NCBI RefSeq assembly: GCF_900172255.1 | Contig: NZ_FWFU01000001.1 | Location: 124,001 to 188,000, forward strand | Source: Roseovarius halotolerans | GTDB taxonomy: Bacteria; Pseudomonadota; Alphaproteobacteria; Rhodobacterales; Rhodobacteraceae | DNA: 64,000 bases | Direction: 5' to 3' | In this document: positions 53,456 to 62,706 of the stretch, one piece after another | How positions within the stretch are numbered: position 1 is the stretch's first letter | How the letters are laid out: each line of letters begins with the position of its first letter | Notes under the pieces: model-generated | The model's database searches: none | What the model was told of the DNA's origin: nothing | The model's input: the letters and a program-made list of their open reading frames with translations, nothing else | Position numbers and translations under genes: made by a program

Positions 53456-54139
53456 TCAGAAGATCGGCTTGTGCGTCGCTTCATAGGCTTCCTGCATCGG
53501 GACGGACCGGTAATCCGTATGCAGCCAGCTTTCAAAATCGACGCCGGTTTCTTTGTGGGCGGCTTCGTAGCGATCCAGGATGTAGTCGAGGATGCCGGTG
53601 CGCGACCATCTGAAGTGAATATATTTCACGCTCAGCATCTTGCGGGCTTCGCGAATCGATCGCCCCTCAATCACCAGAAGATAGATGGCCGCGGCGAAAC
53701 CGGCGCGGTCGGCACCGGATTTACAGTGCATGACAAAGGGTTTCTCGATTTCCCGGAAGGCCCGGATCAGCGCCTTGATCTCGCGCCGGGGCGCGGCATG
53801 GCGGGCCCTGAGATTGACGTTCACCAGCGTCAGGCCAAGGTCACGGCAGCTTTCCTCTTCGACAAGGTAGTGCGCCGCGCCGCCAGCGCCGCGCAGATTG
53901 AGGATCGTCTTGATCCCCTGGTCCCGAAGCCTGACGAAGCGTTCATGCGTGGGTTGGTTCGAGCGATAGACACCCGGCGCGACCGGATAGAAATTGGTCC
54001 AGACCTTGCGCAGAATCGCGTGATCGAACCACAGATTGTAGATATGCGCGCGGCGACGGTTTTCGGGGGTGGACAGATCCGTGTCATACGATGCCCGCAC
54101 CGAACGCTCCCAATCGACGATCCGTTTGATGAGTTTCAT
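53456..54139 (-). CDS. cysteine-dependent tyrosine/dual-specificity phosphatase family protein
   Basis: A 227-residue phosphatase. The P-loop is HCKSGADRAG with nucleophile C139 and R145. The N-terminal half (ending near YRSNQPTHERFVRLRDQGI) is the usual approach to the fold in bacterial members. Substrates in bacteria include proteins, lipids or polysaccharide precursors. The ATG at 54139 (MKLIKRIVDWERS) is preferred to the one at 54277, which lies next to the divergent aminotransferase start. Confidence 0.88.
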   Translation of the reverse strand: MKLIKRIVDWERSVRASYDTDLSTPENRRRAHIYNLWFDHAILRKVWTNFYPVAPGVYRSNQPTHERFVRLRDQGIKTILNLRGAGGAAHYLVEEESCRDLGLTLVNVNLRARHAAPRREIKALIRAFREIEKPFVMHCKSGADRAGFAAAIYLLVIEGRSIREARKMLSVKYIHFRWSRTGILDYILDRYEAAHKETGVDFESWLHTDYRSVPMQEAYEATHKPIF

Positions 54140-54282
54140 GTGGGGAATGCGCTCCGTGCGGCCTGACCTTTTACCCGAAAGCCCCATGTAGGCGGAGAGC
54201 GTCGCCAAGGCAAGCTGTCGCGGCGATTGACGGCAGCGGCGAGCGGCGTAATGTCGGCCGGCGAATTCAGGAGACAAGAAGC

Positions 54283-55479
54283 ATGACGCTCAGAAACGGC
54301 CGCCCATACCTGGCCATTCCGGGGCCCTCCGTGGTCCCCGACGCGGTCTTGCGCGAAATGCATCGCGCGGCGCCCAATATCTACGAGGGCGAGCTGATCG
54401 ACATGATGCCCGCACTGATCGATGATTTGAAACGGGTGGCGCGGACCGAGAAGCATGTCGCGATCTATATCAGCAATGGGCATGGTGCATGGGAAGCGGC
54501 TCTGACCAATGTGCTCGCGCCGGGTGACAAGGTTCTCGTGCCTGCCACGGGGCGCTTTGGGCATGGCTGGGCCGAGGTCGCGTCGGGCCTGGGTATCAAG
54601 GTCGAACTTGAAGATTTCGGTAAGCAATCCCCGGTCGACCCCGGCCGGATCGAAACCTTGCTGAGGGCCGATTCCGCCCATCAAATCAAGGCGGTGATGA
54701 TCACGCATGTGGATACATCGACGTCGATCCGCAACGATATTCCGGCCATTCGCGCCGCGATGGACGCGGCCGGGCATCCGGCGCTCTTGATGGCGGATTG
54801 TATTGCATCGCTGGCATGTGACCGTTTCGAGATGGACGCCTGGGGGGTCGATGTGATGGTCGCCGGCAGCCAGAAGGGGTTGATGGTGCCGCCGGGCCTG
54901 GCATTCGTTTATTTCGGCGACAGGGCTGCTGAAGCGCGGGCGCGTCGCGAACTGGTCAGCCGCTATTGGGACTGGGTGCCGCGCGCCGATCCGGCGTTGT
55001 TTTACCAGTATTTCGGCGGCACAGCGCCGACCCATCACATTTTCGGGCTGCGCGCGGCGTTGGACATGATCCACGCCGAGGGGATCGAGGCCGTCTGGGC
55101 GCGTCATGCGCGGCTCGCGCAGGCGATCTGGGCGGCCTGTGACACATGGGCCGAGGATGGCCCGCTGGCGTTGAACGTGGCCGACAAGGGGTTGCGCAGC
55201 CACGCGGTGACGGCGCTGCGGATCGGGGCGCCGCATGGTACTGCGCTGCGCTCATGGGTGCAGGAGAAGGCGGGTGTCACGCTGGGGATCGGGCTGGGAA
55301 TGGCCGAGCCGGGCGATCCGGCCTGGCACGGGTTTTTCCGCATCGGGCATATGGGTCACGTGAACGCCCATATGGTGCAGGGGATGCTGGGTGCGGTGCA
55401 GGCGGGGCTCGTGGCGCTGGATATTCCGCATGGCCATGGCGCGCTGGAGGCGGCGTCAGGGGTGATTGCGGCGGCCTGA
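54283..55479 (+). CDS. class V aminotransferase (alanine/serine-glyoxylate type)
   Basis: A 398-residue PLP enzyme. The N-terminus PYLAIPGPSVVPDAVL and the PLP lysine in GSQKGLMVPPG near residue 200 fit the alanine-glyoxylate / serine-glyoxylate aminotransferase group. Amino donor and acceptor cannot be told apart by eye. Serine-glyoxylate transamination would fit with gcvTHP in a one-carbon network, but this is inference. Its end overlaps the small membrane protein by 24 bases. Confidence 0.88.
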   Translation: MTLRNGRPYLAIPGPSVVPDAVLREMHRAAPNIYEGELIDMMPALIDDLKRVARTEKHVAIYISNGHGAWEAALTNVLAPGDKVLVPATGRFGHGWAEVASGLGIKVELEDFGKQSPVDPGRIETLLRADSAHQIKAVMITHVDTSTSIRNDIPAIRAAMDAAGHPALLMADCIASLACDRFEMDAWGVDVMVAGSQKGLMVPPGLAFVYFGDRAAEARARRELVSRYWDWVPRADPALFYQYFGGTAPTHHIFGLRAALDMIHAEGIEAVWARHARLAQAIWAACDTWAEDGPLALNVADKGLRSHAVTALRIGAPHGTALRSWVQEKAGVTLGIGLGMAEPGDPAWHGFFRIGHMGHVNAHMVQGMLGAVQAGLVALDIPHGHGALEAASGVIAAA

Positions 55480-55659
55480 ATAACGGGCGCGCCGCGCCAG
55501 TCGCGAGATCAGCAGATTCAGCCCATAACCTGCCGCGCAGACGGCGGCAAAGCCGAGTGTTCCCCATAAGACAATGAAAATCCAAAGCAAATTCACCAGC
55601 CCCATGATCAGGGCAGCGTTGGTGTAATTGGGTGCCTTGGGCAGGATTCCACGTCTCAT
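55456..55659 (-). CDS. small two-segment membrane protein
   Basis: A 67-residue protein with a hydrophobic stretch (about residues 15-53, from AALIMGLVNLLWIFIVLWGT on), probably two helices joined by a short turn, and an arginine-rich tail. The ATG at 55659 begins MRRGILPKAPNYTN; a longer frame runs upstream but is non-conserved in appearance. Function unknown. It lies between the class V aminotransferase and the HisC-like gene. Confidence 0.62.
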   Translation of the reverse strand: MRRGILPKAPNYTNAALIMGLVNLLWIFIVLWGTLGFAAVCAAGYGLNLLISRLARRARYSGRRNHP

Positions 55660-55717
55660 GCCTAAGTTTAGCGCAGCGTGGACGATTGGCGGCGTAAATT
55701 CTTCGTGCCGTGGTGGA

Positions 55718-56824
55718 TCAGCCTCGCGCGGCTGACAGTGCCTCGGGCAGGACCTCGGCCAGCACGTCAAGGTCTTGGGGGCGCCCGCAGCTGATGCGGA
55801 TGCAGCGATCCTGGGGGGCGACGAAGGGTTTGCGCACGAAAACGCCGCGCGCCACCAAAGCCTCCAGAACAGCGCTGGCGAAAGCGCCATCGGCGCCGCA
55901 ATCCACGGCGACGAAATTGGTTGCCGAGGGCAGGGCGCGCAGGCCATTTTCCTGCGCGATCAAGGCGATACGGTCGCGGGCGCGGGCCACTTCGCCTTGC
56001 ACATGCAAGAGCCACGCCGCATCGTCAAAGGCCGCCAAAGCCCCTGCCTGCGCCATCCGGTTCATGCCGAAATGGTTGCGGATCTTGTCGAAACTGCGGA
56101 TCAGGCCGCGCGCCCCTATCGCATAGCCGATACGCGCCCCGGCCATGCCGTAAGCCTTTGAAAACGTGCGCATTTTTATAACGCGCGGGTCATCCGCGTC
56201 TATCGCCGCAGCCGTGCCTTCGGGGGCGAACTCGATATAGGCCTCGTCGAGCAGCAACAGACAGCCCTCGGGCAGGTCATCCAGCGCGGTGCGAATGTCG
56301 CTGCCGGAATGCCAGCTGCCCATCGGGTTGTCGGGATTGGCAAGGTAGACGAGCTTGGCATCAACCTCTTTCGCCTTTGTTAACAGGGCGGCGGGGTCTT
56401 CGTGATCGTCGCGGTAGGGGACCTTGTGCAGCGCACCGCCGAATCCGGCGACGTGATAGTTGAAAGTCGGATAGGCGCCGTCGGATGTGACTACCGCGTC
56501 GCCCGGCGCCACCAGCAGCCGCACGAGATTGCCGAGAAGCCCATCAATCCCTTCTCCTACAAGGATATTTTCAACGTCACAGCCGATCCCGGCGGCCAGC
56601 GCGGCGCGCAGGTCATGGCTGGAAGGGTCGCCGTATTTCCAGGTTTCGAGCGCCTCGGCCTGCATCGCTTTGACGGCGGCGGGGGAGGGGCCGAACAGGC
56701 TTTCATTTGCGCCGAGTCGTGCGCGAAAAGGCGCGCCGCGGGCGCGTTCCTGTTCCTCGGGGCCGACGAAAGGCACGTTGGCGGGGAGGGTCTGAACAAG
56801 GTCGGTATAGCGTGGTTCGGTCAT
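55718..56824 (-). CDS. class I/II aminotransferase, HisC-like
   Basis: A 368-residue PLP enzyme. The PLP lysine is in TFSKAYGMAGARIGY near residue 225, and LGANESLFGPSP near 37-48 replaces the usual LSSNENPLGPSP of true histidinol-phosphate aminotransferases. It could be HisC or a paralogue for aromatic amino acids. The second 11-bp array (56890-56931) lies just upstream of its start, in the gap to valS. Confidence 0.82.
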   Translation of the reverse strand: MTEPRYTDLVQTLPANVPFVGPEEQERARGAPFRARLGANESLFGPSPAAVKAMQAEALETWKYGDPSSHDLRAALAAGIGCDVENILVGEGIDGLLGNLVRLLVAPGDAVVTSDGAYPTFNYHVAGFGGALHKVPYRDDHEDPAALLTKAKEVDAKLVYLANPDNPMGSWHSGSDIRTALDDLPEGCLLLLDEAYIEFAPEGTAAAIDADDPRVIKMRTFSKAYGMAGARIGYAIGARGLIRSFDKIRNHFGMNRMAQAGALAAFDDAAWLLHVQGEVARARDRIALIAQENGLRALPSATNFVAVDCGADGAFASAVLEALVARGVFVRKPFVAPQDRCIRISCGRPQDLDVLAEVLPEALSAARG

Positions 56825-56889
56825 GGGCGCAGCTAACGGTATCGGCGCGCGATGTGCAAGCGGGGCGGGCCGAAGCCCGGAAATCGGGC

Positions 56890-56931
56890 TTCGGCATCAC
56901 GTCGGTATCGCGTCGGTATCAGGTCGGTGGC
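56890..56931. repeat. four-unit 11-bp repeat array (copy B)
   Basis: Units begin at 56890, 56901, 56912 and 56923: TTCGGCATC, GTCGGTATC, GTCGGTATC, GTCGGTGGC, each followed by two spacer bases. Period and consensus equal those of the array at 25595-25636. It lies between the valS stop and the HisC-like start, on the upstream side of the latter. Confidence 0.65.
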
Positions 56932-56940
56932 GTAGCGGCT

Positions 56941-59868
56941 TCAGCCCAGTTCGGCGAGACGGTCGAGCGCGGCGCGCAGCTTGCCTTCTTCTTCCTCGCG
57001 CAGGGCGAGGTTTTCGCGGGCTTCCTCGACCACATCCTCGGGGGCGCTTTCGACGAATTTGGGGTTGTTGAGCCGCCCGCGCAGACCGCCAAGTTCCTTT
57101 TCGAGCTTGCCGAGGGTCTTTTCGAGCCGTTCCTTTTCCTCGGCGACATCGATGATCTCGGCGACGGGCAGGCCGAAATTGCCGCCTTCGACGGTGACCG
57201 TGATGCAGCCCTTGGGCAGGCTGTCGACGCGGCTGAGGCTGTCGATGCGCGCGATGCGCTTGATCATCACCTCGTTGCGCGCCCAGGCCTCTTTGCCGGC
57301 ATCATCGAGTTCGTTGCACAGCACCGGGATGTAGAGACCGGCAGGCACATGCACCTGCGCGCGCGCCGAGCGGATCTGTTCGATCACCGAAATCACCCAG
57401 TTCATTTCGCGGTCGGCCTGTGCATCGACAAGGTCGGCGGCGCGGTAGTCGGGCCAGTCGGCGTGGATCAGCATCTTCTGGCGCTCACCCAGAATGCCCC
57501 ACAGCTCTTCGGTGACATAGGGCATGATCGGATGCAGAAGGATCAGGCATTGATCCATGACCCAAGCCATCGTGGCCTGTGTTTCAGCCTTGGTCGCCTC
57601 GTCCCCGTCCAAGAGAAGCGGCTTGGAGAGTTCGACATACCAGCTGCAGACCCGGCCCCAGACAAAGGCGTAAAGCGCATTGGCGGCATCGTTGAAGCGG
57701 AAGTTCTGAAGCGCCTCGTCCACCGTTTCGCGCACCTTGGCGGTTTCGCCGACGATCCACTTGTTCACAGTGGCTTCGGGTTTGGGAACCTGCCCGTCGC
57801 TGCCCGTTGCGCCGTTCATTTCGGCGAAACGCGCGGCGTTCCAGATCTTGGTAGCGAAATTGCGGTAGCCGGCGATGCGCTGCGGCGAGAGTTTGAGATC
57901 GCGGCCCATGGCGGCCATCGCCGTCAGGGTGAAGCGCACCGCGTCCGCGCCGTAATCGTCGATGAGTTCGAGCGGATCCAGAACGTTGCCCAAGGACTTG
58001 GACATCTTCTTGCCCTTCTCGTCACGCACGAGGGCATGAACATAGACATGGCTGAAGGGTTTCTGCCCGACCACGGCATATTGCATCATCATCATCCGGG
58101 CGACCCAGAAGAAGATGATATCAAAGCCGGTGACCAGCACGCTGGTCGGAAAGTACTTCTCCAGCTCGGGTGTCTGTTCGGGCCAGCCAAGCGTGCCGAT
58201 GGGCCAGAGGCCCGACGAGAACCATGTATCGAGCACGTCGGGGTCGCGGGTCAGCACTTTGTCGCCCGCCAGCGCACGCGCGTCCTCTTCGGTGGCGGCG
58301 CAGTATTGCTTGCCGTCCTCGTCATACCATACCGGAATCTGATGCCCCCACCAGAGCTGGCGTGAGATGCACCAGGGCTCGATGTTTTCCAGCCAGTGGA
58401 AATACACCTTGCGGTCGCTTTCGGGCATGATCGTCACCTCACCCGAGCGCACGGCATCAAGCGCGGGGCCGACGATCTTGGCGGTGTCGACGAACCACTG
58501 GTCGGTCAGCATCGGTTCGATCACGACCTTCGAGCGATCACCGAAGGGCTGCATGATCGGCTTGGATTCGACCAGTGGCACCTCGGAGTCTTCGCGCGGG
58601 TCACCGCCCTCTTCGGGCGCGACGGGGGTATGCGCGGCCTTGCCGAGGCGCGGGTCGTTTTCCGGCACCATGACGGCGAGGCCCTCATGGGTGATTTCGT
58701 CGACCACCTTCTGGCGGGCCTCGAAACGGTCGAGTCCGCGCAGGTGGTCGGGCACGAGGTTGAGGCTGTCGACCTCTTCGATGGTAAACTCGGCGCCGTT
58801 GGCGATCTGCTGCGCGCGGGCGGCGGCTTCGGCATAGGGCGCGCCATCGTCACGCAGATGCGCCTTGGTATCCATCAGGCGATACATCGGGATGTTGCCG
58901 CGTTTGGCGACCTCGTAGTCGTTGAAGTCATGCGCGCCGGTGATCTTGACCGCGCCCGAGCCGAAATCGGGGTCGGGATACTCGTCGGTGATGATCGGGA
59001 TCAGGCGGCGATGTTCCTTGGGACCGACGGGAATTTCGCAGAGTTTGCCGATGATCGGCGCATAGCGTTCATCCGAGGGGTGAACCGCGACGGCACCGTC
59101 GCCCAGCATGGTTTCGGGCCGGGTGGTGGCGATGGAGATGTAGTCGCGCTCTTCCTCGAACAGCACGTTGCCGTCCTCGTCGCGCTCGACATAGGTATAG
59201 GTCTCGCCCCCAGCCAGCGGGTATTTGAAATGCCACATATGGCCGGGGTTCTCGATGTTCTCGACCTCGAGATCGGAAATCGCGGTTTCAAAATGCGGGT
59301 CCCAGTTGACCAGCCGCTTGCCGCGATAGATCAGGCCCTTGTTGTACATGTCCACGAAGACCTTGATCACGGCGTCGTGGAAATTGCCCTCTTCGCCCGC
59401 CGGGGCGCCGGGCGCGCCGGACATGGTGAAGGCGTTGCGCGACCAGTCGCAGGAGGCGCCGAGGCGCTTCAACTGATTGATGATCGTGCCGCCGGATTCC
59501 TGTTTCCACTCCCAGACCTTTTCAAGGAACTTGTCGCGCCCGAGTTCACGGCGGCCGGCATTGCCTTCGGCGGCCAGCTTGCGTTCGACCACCATCTGCG
59601 TGGCGATACCGGCATGATCCTGGCCCGGCTGCCAGAGCGTGTCGAAGCCGCGCATCCGGTGCCAGCGGATCAGGATGTCCTGCAGGGTGTTGTTGAAGGC
59701 ATGACCCATATGCAGCGAGCCCGTCACGTTGGGCGGCGGGATCATGATGCAGAAGCTTTCGGCGCCGGGGGCGGCATTGGCGCCCGCCTTGAAGGCGCCC
59801 GCCTGTTCCCATGCGTCATAGATGCGGCCCTCGGCCTGGGCTGCGTTGAAGGTCTTTTCCATCGCCAT
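56941..59868 (-). CDS. valS: valine--tRNA ligase
   Basis: A 975-residue class I synthetase. The HIGH motif is HMGH at 53-56, the editing domain follows (about 200-420), and KMSKS is at 621-625. The C-terminal coiled-coil arm ([20 protein letters not shown] onward) is complete. Start choice: ATG 59868 (MAMEKTFN) or 59862; neither has a perfect ribosome site. It is divergent from the ZntB-like gene. Confidence 0.96.
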   Translation of the reverse strand: MAMEKTFNAAQAEGRIYDAWEQAGAFKAGANAAPGAESFCIMIPPPNVTGSLHMGHAFNNTLQDILIRWHRMRGFDTLWQPGQDHAGIATQMVVERKLAAEGNAGRRELGRDKFLEKVWEWKQESGGTIINQLKRLGASCDWSRNAFTMSGAPGAPAGEEGNFHDAVIKVFVDMYNKGLIYRGKRLVNWDPHFETAISDLEVENIENPGHMWHFKYPLAGGETYTYVERDEDGNVLFEEERDYISIATTRPETMLGDGAVAVHPSDERYAPIIGKLCEIPVGPKEHRRLIPIITDEYPDPDFGSGAVKITGAHDFNDYEVAKRGNIPMYRLMDTKAHLRDDGAPYAEAAARAQQIANGAEFTIEEVDSLNLVPDHLRGLDRFEARQKVVDEITHEGLAVMVPENDPRLGKAAHTPVAPEEGGDPREDSEVPLVESKPIMQPFGDRSKVVIEPMLTDQWFVDTAKIVGPALDAVRSGEVTIMPESDRKVYFHWLENIEPWCISRQLWWGHQIPVWYDEDGKQYCAATEEDARALAGDKVLTRDPDVLDTWFSSGLWPIGTLGWPEQTPELEKYFPTSVLVTGFDIIFFWVARMMMMQYAVVGQKPFSHVYVHALVRDEKGKKMSKSLGNVLDPLELIDDYGADAVRFTLTAMAAMGRDLKLSPQRIAGYRNFATKIWNAARFAEMNGATGSDGQVPKPEATVNKWIVGETAKVRETVDEALQNFRFNDAANALYAFVWGRVCSWYVELSKPLLLDGDEATKAETQATMAWVMDQCLILLHPIMPYVTEELWGILGERQKMLIHADWPDYRAADLVDAQADREMNWVISVIEQIRSARAQVHVPAGLYIPVLCNELDDAGKEAWARNEVMIKRIARIDSLSRVDSLPKGCITVTVEGGNFGLPVAEIIDVAEEKERLEKTLGKLEKELGGLRGRLNNPKFVESAPEDVVEEARENLALREEEEGKLRAALDRLAELG

Positions 59869-60007
59869 TGGGGTCTGTCCTGCGGAATGTCCTTGGTCGG
59901 GATCGTCTCTAGCGAATGCGTTGGCCAAGGGAAAGGCTGGCGCTGGAATTTATTGCGCTGTGGCGTCATGCTGCGCCAAGGTCGGGGGCCGCAAGAAGGA
60001 GAGCGCC

Positions 60008-60967
60008 GTGCAGGCTGTGCAAGCGATCGACATGGACGAGGCGGGGCAGGGCCATGCGGTGGAACCGGGTGGCGGCGCGCCTGACGCGGGTGTTCTGCGC
60101 TGGACAAGGGTGGATCTGTCGCAGGCGGAAGGGGCTGAATGGCTGGCGCGGTCGGGGCTTGATCCGCTGGTGGTGGCGGCGCTTGGGGCGCAGGATACAA
60201 GGCCGCGCTGCACCGTGCATGGCGAGGGCGCGCTGATGAACCTGCGCGGCGTCAACCTCAATCCCGGCGACGAGGTCGAGGACATGGTCTCGGTGCGTCT
60301 GTGGATCACCGGGCGCGAGATCGTCTCGGCGCAGTTGCGCCGCCTGATGGCGGCGGGCGACGTGTGGGAGGCCGCCTTGCGCGGGCAGGGTCCGGTGCGC
60401 AGCGGCGATCTGGTGGCGCGGCTGGCGTTGCGGCTGGCGGACAGGGCGGAACCGGTGATCGCCGGGCTGAACGAGCGGATCGACGATATCGAGGAGAAAG
60501 TCGATCAGGGACCCTGGGCGGTTTCACGCGCGGATCTGGGGGATGTGCGGCGCATGGCGATCAAGCTGCGCCGCCACATCGCGCCGCAGCGCGATGCGCT
60601 GAGCACCTTCGAGATCGAGGACCTGCCCTGGCTGACCCATGAGGATCGCAGCCGCCTGCGCGAGGCGGTCGAGCGCGTCACCCGCCTGTCCGAGGAACTG
60701 GACGCGATTCGCGACCGCGCGCAGGTGGTGCAGGATCAGATCATGGAGCACCGCTCAGAGGTGATGAACCAGCAGATGCTGATCCTGTCGGTGGTCGCGG
60801 CGATCTTCCTGCCGCTCGGTCTGTTGACCGGGCTGTTGGGGATCAATGTGGGCGGCATCCCGGGGGCCGACGACCCGCGCGCCTTCTGGGTCGTCACGGC
60901 GGGGATTGTCATCGTCGGGGTGGCGCTGTTCGGAGTCTTCCGGATGCTGGGCTGGCTCAGGCGTTAA
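60008..60967 (+). CDS. zntB: ZntB/CorA-family divalent cation transporter
   Basis: A 319-residue inner-membrane protein with a long cytosolic N-terminal part containing a helical funnel, and two C-terminal membrane segments (about 257-280 and 292-313). The pore loop reads GLLGINVGGIPG; the GxN is GIN instead of CorA's GMN, which is typical of ZntB-type zinc or nickel transporters. GTG 60008 follows AAGGAG at seven bases; no ATG gives a family start. It overlaps the Lrp gene by 4 bases, tail to tail. Confidence 0.88.
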   Translation: MQAVQAIDMDEAGQGHAVEPGGGAPDAGVLRWTRVDLSQAEGAEWLARSGLDPLVVAALGAQDTRPRCTVHGEGALMNLRGVNLNPGDEVEDMVSVRLWITGREIVSAQLRRLMAAGDVWEAALRGQGPVRSGDLVARLALRLADRAEPVIAGLNERIDDIEEKVDQGPWAVSRADLGDVRRMAIKLRRHIAPQRDALSTFEIEDLPWLTHEDRSRLREAVERVTRLSEELDAIRDRAQVVQDQIMEHRSEVMNQQMLILSVVAAIFLPLGLLTGLLGINVGGIPGADDPRAFWVVTAGIVIVGVALFGVFRMLGWLRR

Positions 60968-61398
60968 GCCCGGCGGTCGAGCTTGGTGGACAGTTGGATC
61001 AGGCTTTCGGAGCCCTTGACGCCGCGGGTTTCGCCGATGCGGTCAAGCGTGTCGTCGAGGGCCTCGGTGGTGGCGGCTTCAATCCCGACGATCAGGTCGA
61101 AACGCCCCGACGTGGTATGCACCGTGCGCACATCGGGCAGCGAGCGCAGCCGCGCCAGGACCGCCGGTGCGCTGCGCGGTTCGATGCTGACAAGGGCGGT
61201 TGCGCGCAAGGGCGCGCGCAGCCGGTCGGCAAGGCGCAGGGTGTAGCCTTCGATCACGCCCGAGGATTCGAGCCGATCGAGCCGCGCCTGAACGGTGGTG
61301 CGCGCCAGCCCCAGCCGCCGCGCCAGCGTAGCGACGGGCGTGCGGGCGTTGTCGGCCAGAAGGTCCAGAAGGGCCTGATCGGTTTCGTCTGTTTGCAT
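60964..61398 (-). CDS. Lrp/AsnC-family transcriptional regulator
   Basis: A 144-residue regulator with a helix-turn-helix (about 5-50, TPVATLARRLGLARTTVQAR) and a RAM effector-binding domain. Divergent from the decarboxylase with a 112-bp gap, so it probably controls that gene in response to an amino acid. No operator could be defined with certainty in the gap. Confidence 0.92.
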   Translation of the reverse strand: MQTDETDQALLDLLADNARTPVATLARRLGLARTTVQARLDRLESSGVIEGYTLRLADRLRAPLRATALVSIEPRSAPAVLARLRSLPDVRTVHTTSGRFDLIVGIEAATTEALDDTLDRIGETRGVKGSESLIQLSTKLDRRA

Positions 61399-61510
61399 CG
61401 CTCTTTCGTCATTATGACGGTGATAAGAGTCAGATTACACAAATCGACGCGCGGAATCGACAGCTTTTGCCGCCACACTCAAGAAAACGAGCAAAGCGAC
61501 AGGACCCTTC

Positions 61511-62641
61511 ATGCGCGAAACACCGAACTGGCCCGATCCAGCCGCCCATATCGTTCGCCATCTGCCCGACACGGCGCTGTTGTATTTCAGCCCGGCGGCG
61601 CTTCAGTCGATGGCGCGGCGGTTTCAGGCCGGGTTCGACGGGCTGGTGACCTATGCCGTCAAGGCGAATGCGGAGGAAGAGGTGCTGGCCAACCTGGTTG
61701 CCGCTGGCATCCGCGCCTTCGATGTGGCCAGCCCGCGCGAGATGTATGCGGTGCGGGCGGTCTGCCCGGATGCGGTTCTGCATTACAACAACCCCGTGCG
61801 CTCGCCCGAGGAAGTGACGGTGGCGCGCGCGCTTGGCGTGGCGTCGGCCTCGGTGGATTGCGCGCGGGAATTGGACAAGCTGTCGGTTCTGCCGAAATCC
61901 ACGGAAATCACCGTGCGGCTGGCGCTGCCGGTGGCCGGGGCGGCCTATGATTTCGGCGAGAAGTTCGGCGTCGGACCGGAGCGCGCCGAAACCCTCCTGC
62001 GCGAGGTCGCGGCGCGCGGTTTCGTGCCCTCGATCACCTTTCACCCCGGCACGCAATGCGCTGACCCCGCGGCCTGGGGAAGCTATATCGCGGTCGCGGC
62101 GGATGTCGCGCGGGCGGCTGGCGTGCGCCTGGCACGCCTGAATGTGGGTGGCGGTTTTGCCTCGCACAGGGGCGGGGCGGCGCCCGATCTCGAGGCGATA
62201 TTTGACCATATCCGCGCCGAGACAACGCGCTGTTTTGGCGCCGATGCACCCGATCTGGTATGCGAGCCGGGCCGCGCAATGGTGGCGGATGCCTTTTCGC
62301 TGGCGGCGCGCGTCAAGGCGCTGCGCGAGAACGGATCGGTTTTCCTGAACGATGGAATCTATGGCGGGTTGACCGAGATTCGCGATATCGGCGCGCCAGG
62401 GCGGGTCCGGGTTTTGTCGCCCGAAGGCGCGGTGCGCCGTGCGCCGCCCGTGGCGCGCGTGGTTTTTGGCCCGACCTGTGACAGTATCGACCGCCTGCCC
62501 GATGCGTTGCCGCTGCCCGGTGATATGGAAGAGGGCGATTATGTGCTGTTTGACGGCATGGGTGCCTATTCACGCAGCCTGACCACCCGGTTCAACGGTT
62601 ACGGTTTGGGCGGATCGGTCACGGTGGCGTCTCTGACCTGA
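61511..62641 (+). CDS. type III PLP-dependent decarboxylase (ornithine/lysine/diaminopimelate decarboxylase fold)
   Basis: A 376-residue alanine-racemase-fold decarboxylase. The PLP lysine is K51 in TYAVKAN, the PLP-phosphate loop is around NVGGGF, and C323 in GPTCDSID is the active-site cysteine from the partner subunit. The length and GPTCDSID fit ornithine decarboxylase-type enzymes feeding polyamine synthesis rather than LysA. It is divergent from an Lrp regulator, a common pairing in relatives. Substrate not proven. Confidence 0.88.
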   Translation: MRETPNWPDPAAHIVRHLPDTALLYFSPAALQSMARRFQAGFDGLVTYAVKANAEEEVLANLVAAGIRAFDVASPREMYAVRAVCPDAVLHYNNPVRSPEEVTVARALGVASASVDCARELDKLSVLPKSTEITVRLALPVAGAAYDFGEKFGVGPERAETLLREVAARGFVPSITFHPGTQCADPAAWGSYIAVAADVARAAGVRLARLNVGGGFASHRGGAAPDLEAIFDHIRAETTRCFGADAPDLVCEPGRAMVADAFSLAARVKALRENGSVFLNDGIYGGLTEIRDIGAPGRVRVLSPEGAVRRAPPVARVVFGPTCDSIDRLPDALPLPGDMEEGDYVLFDGMGAYSRSLTTRFNGYGLGGSVTVASLT

Positions 62642-62706
62642 CGGGCTCTGGACATGCGCGTCTCGCCCGTTAGGGTCCGGGGCGAGACCGCGCGAAAGGG
62701 CAGAGC

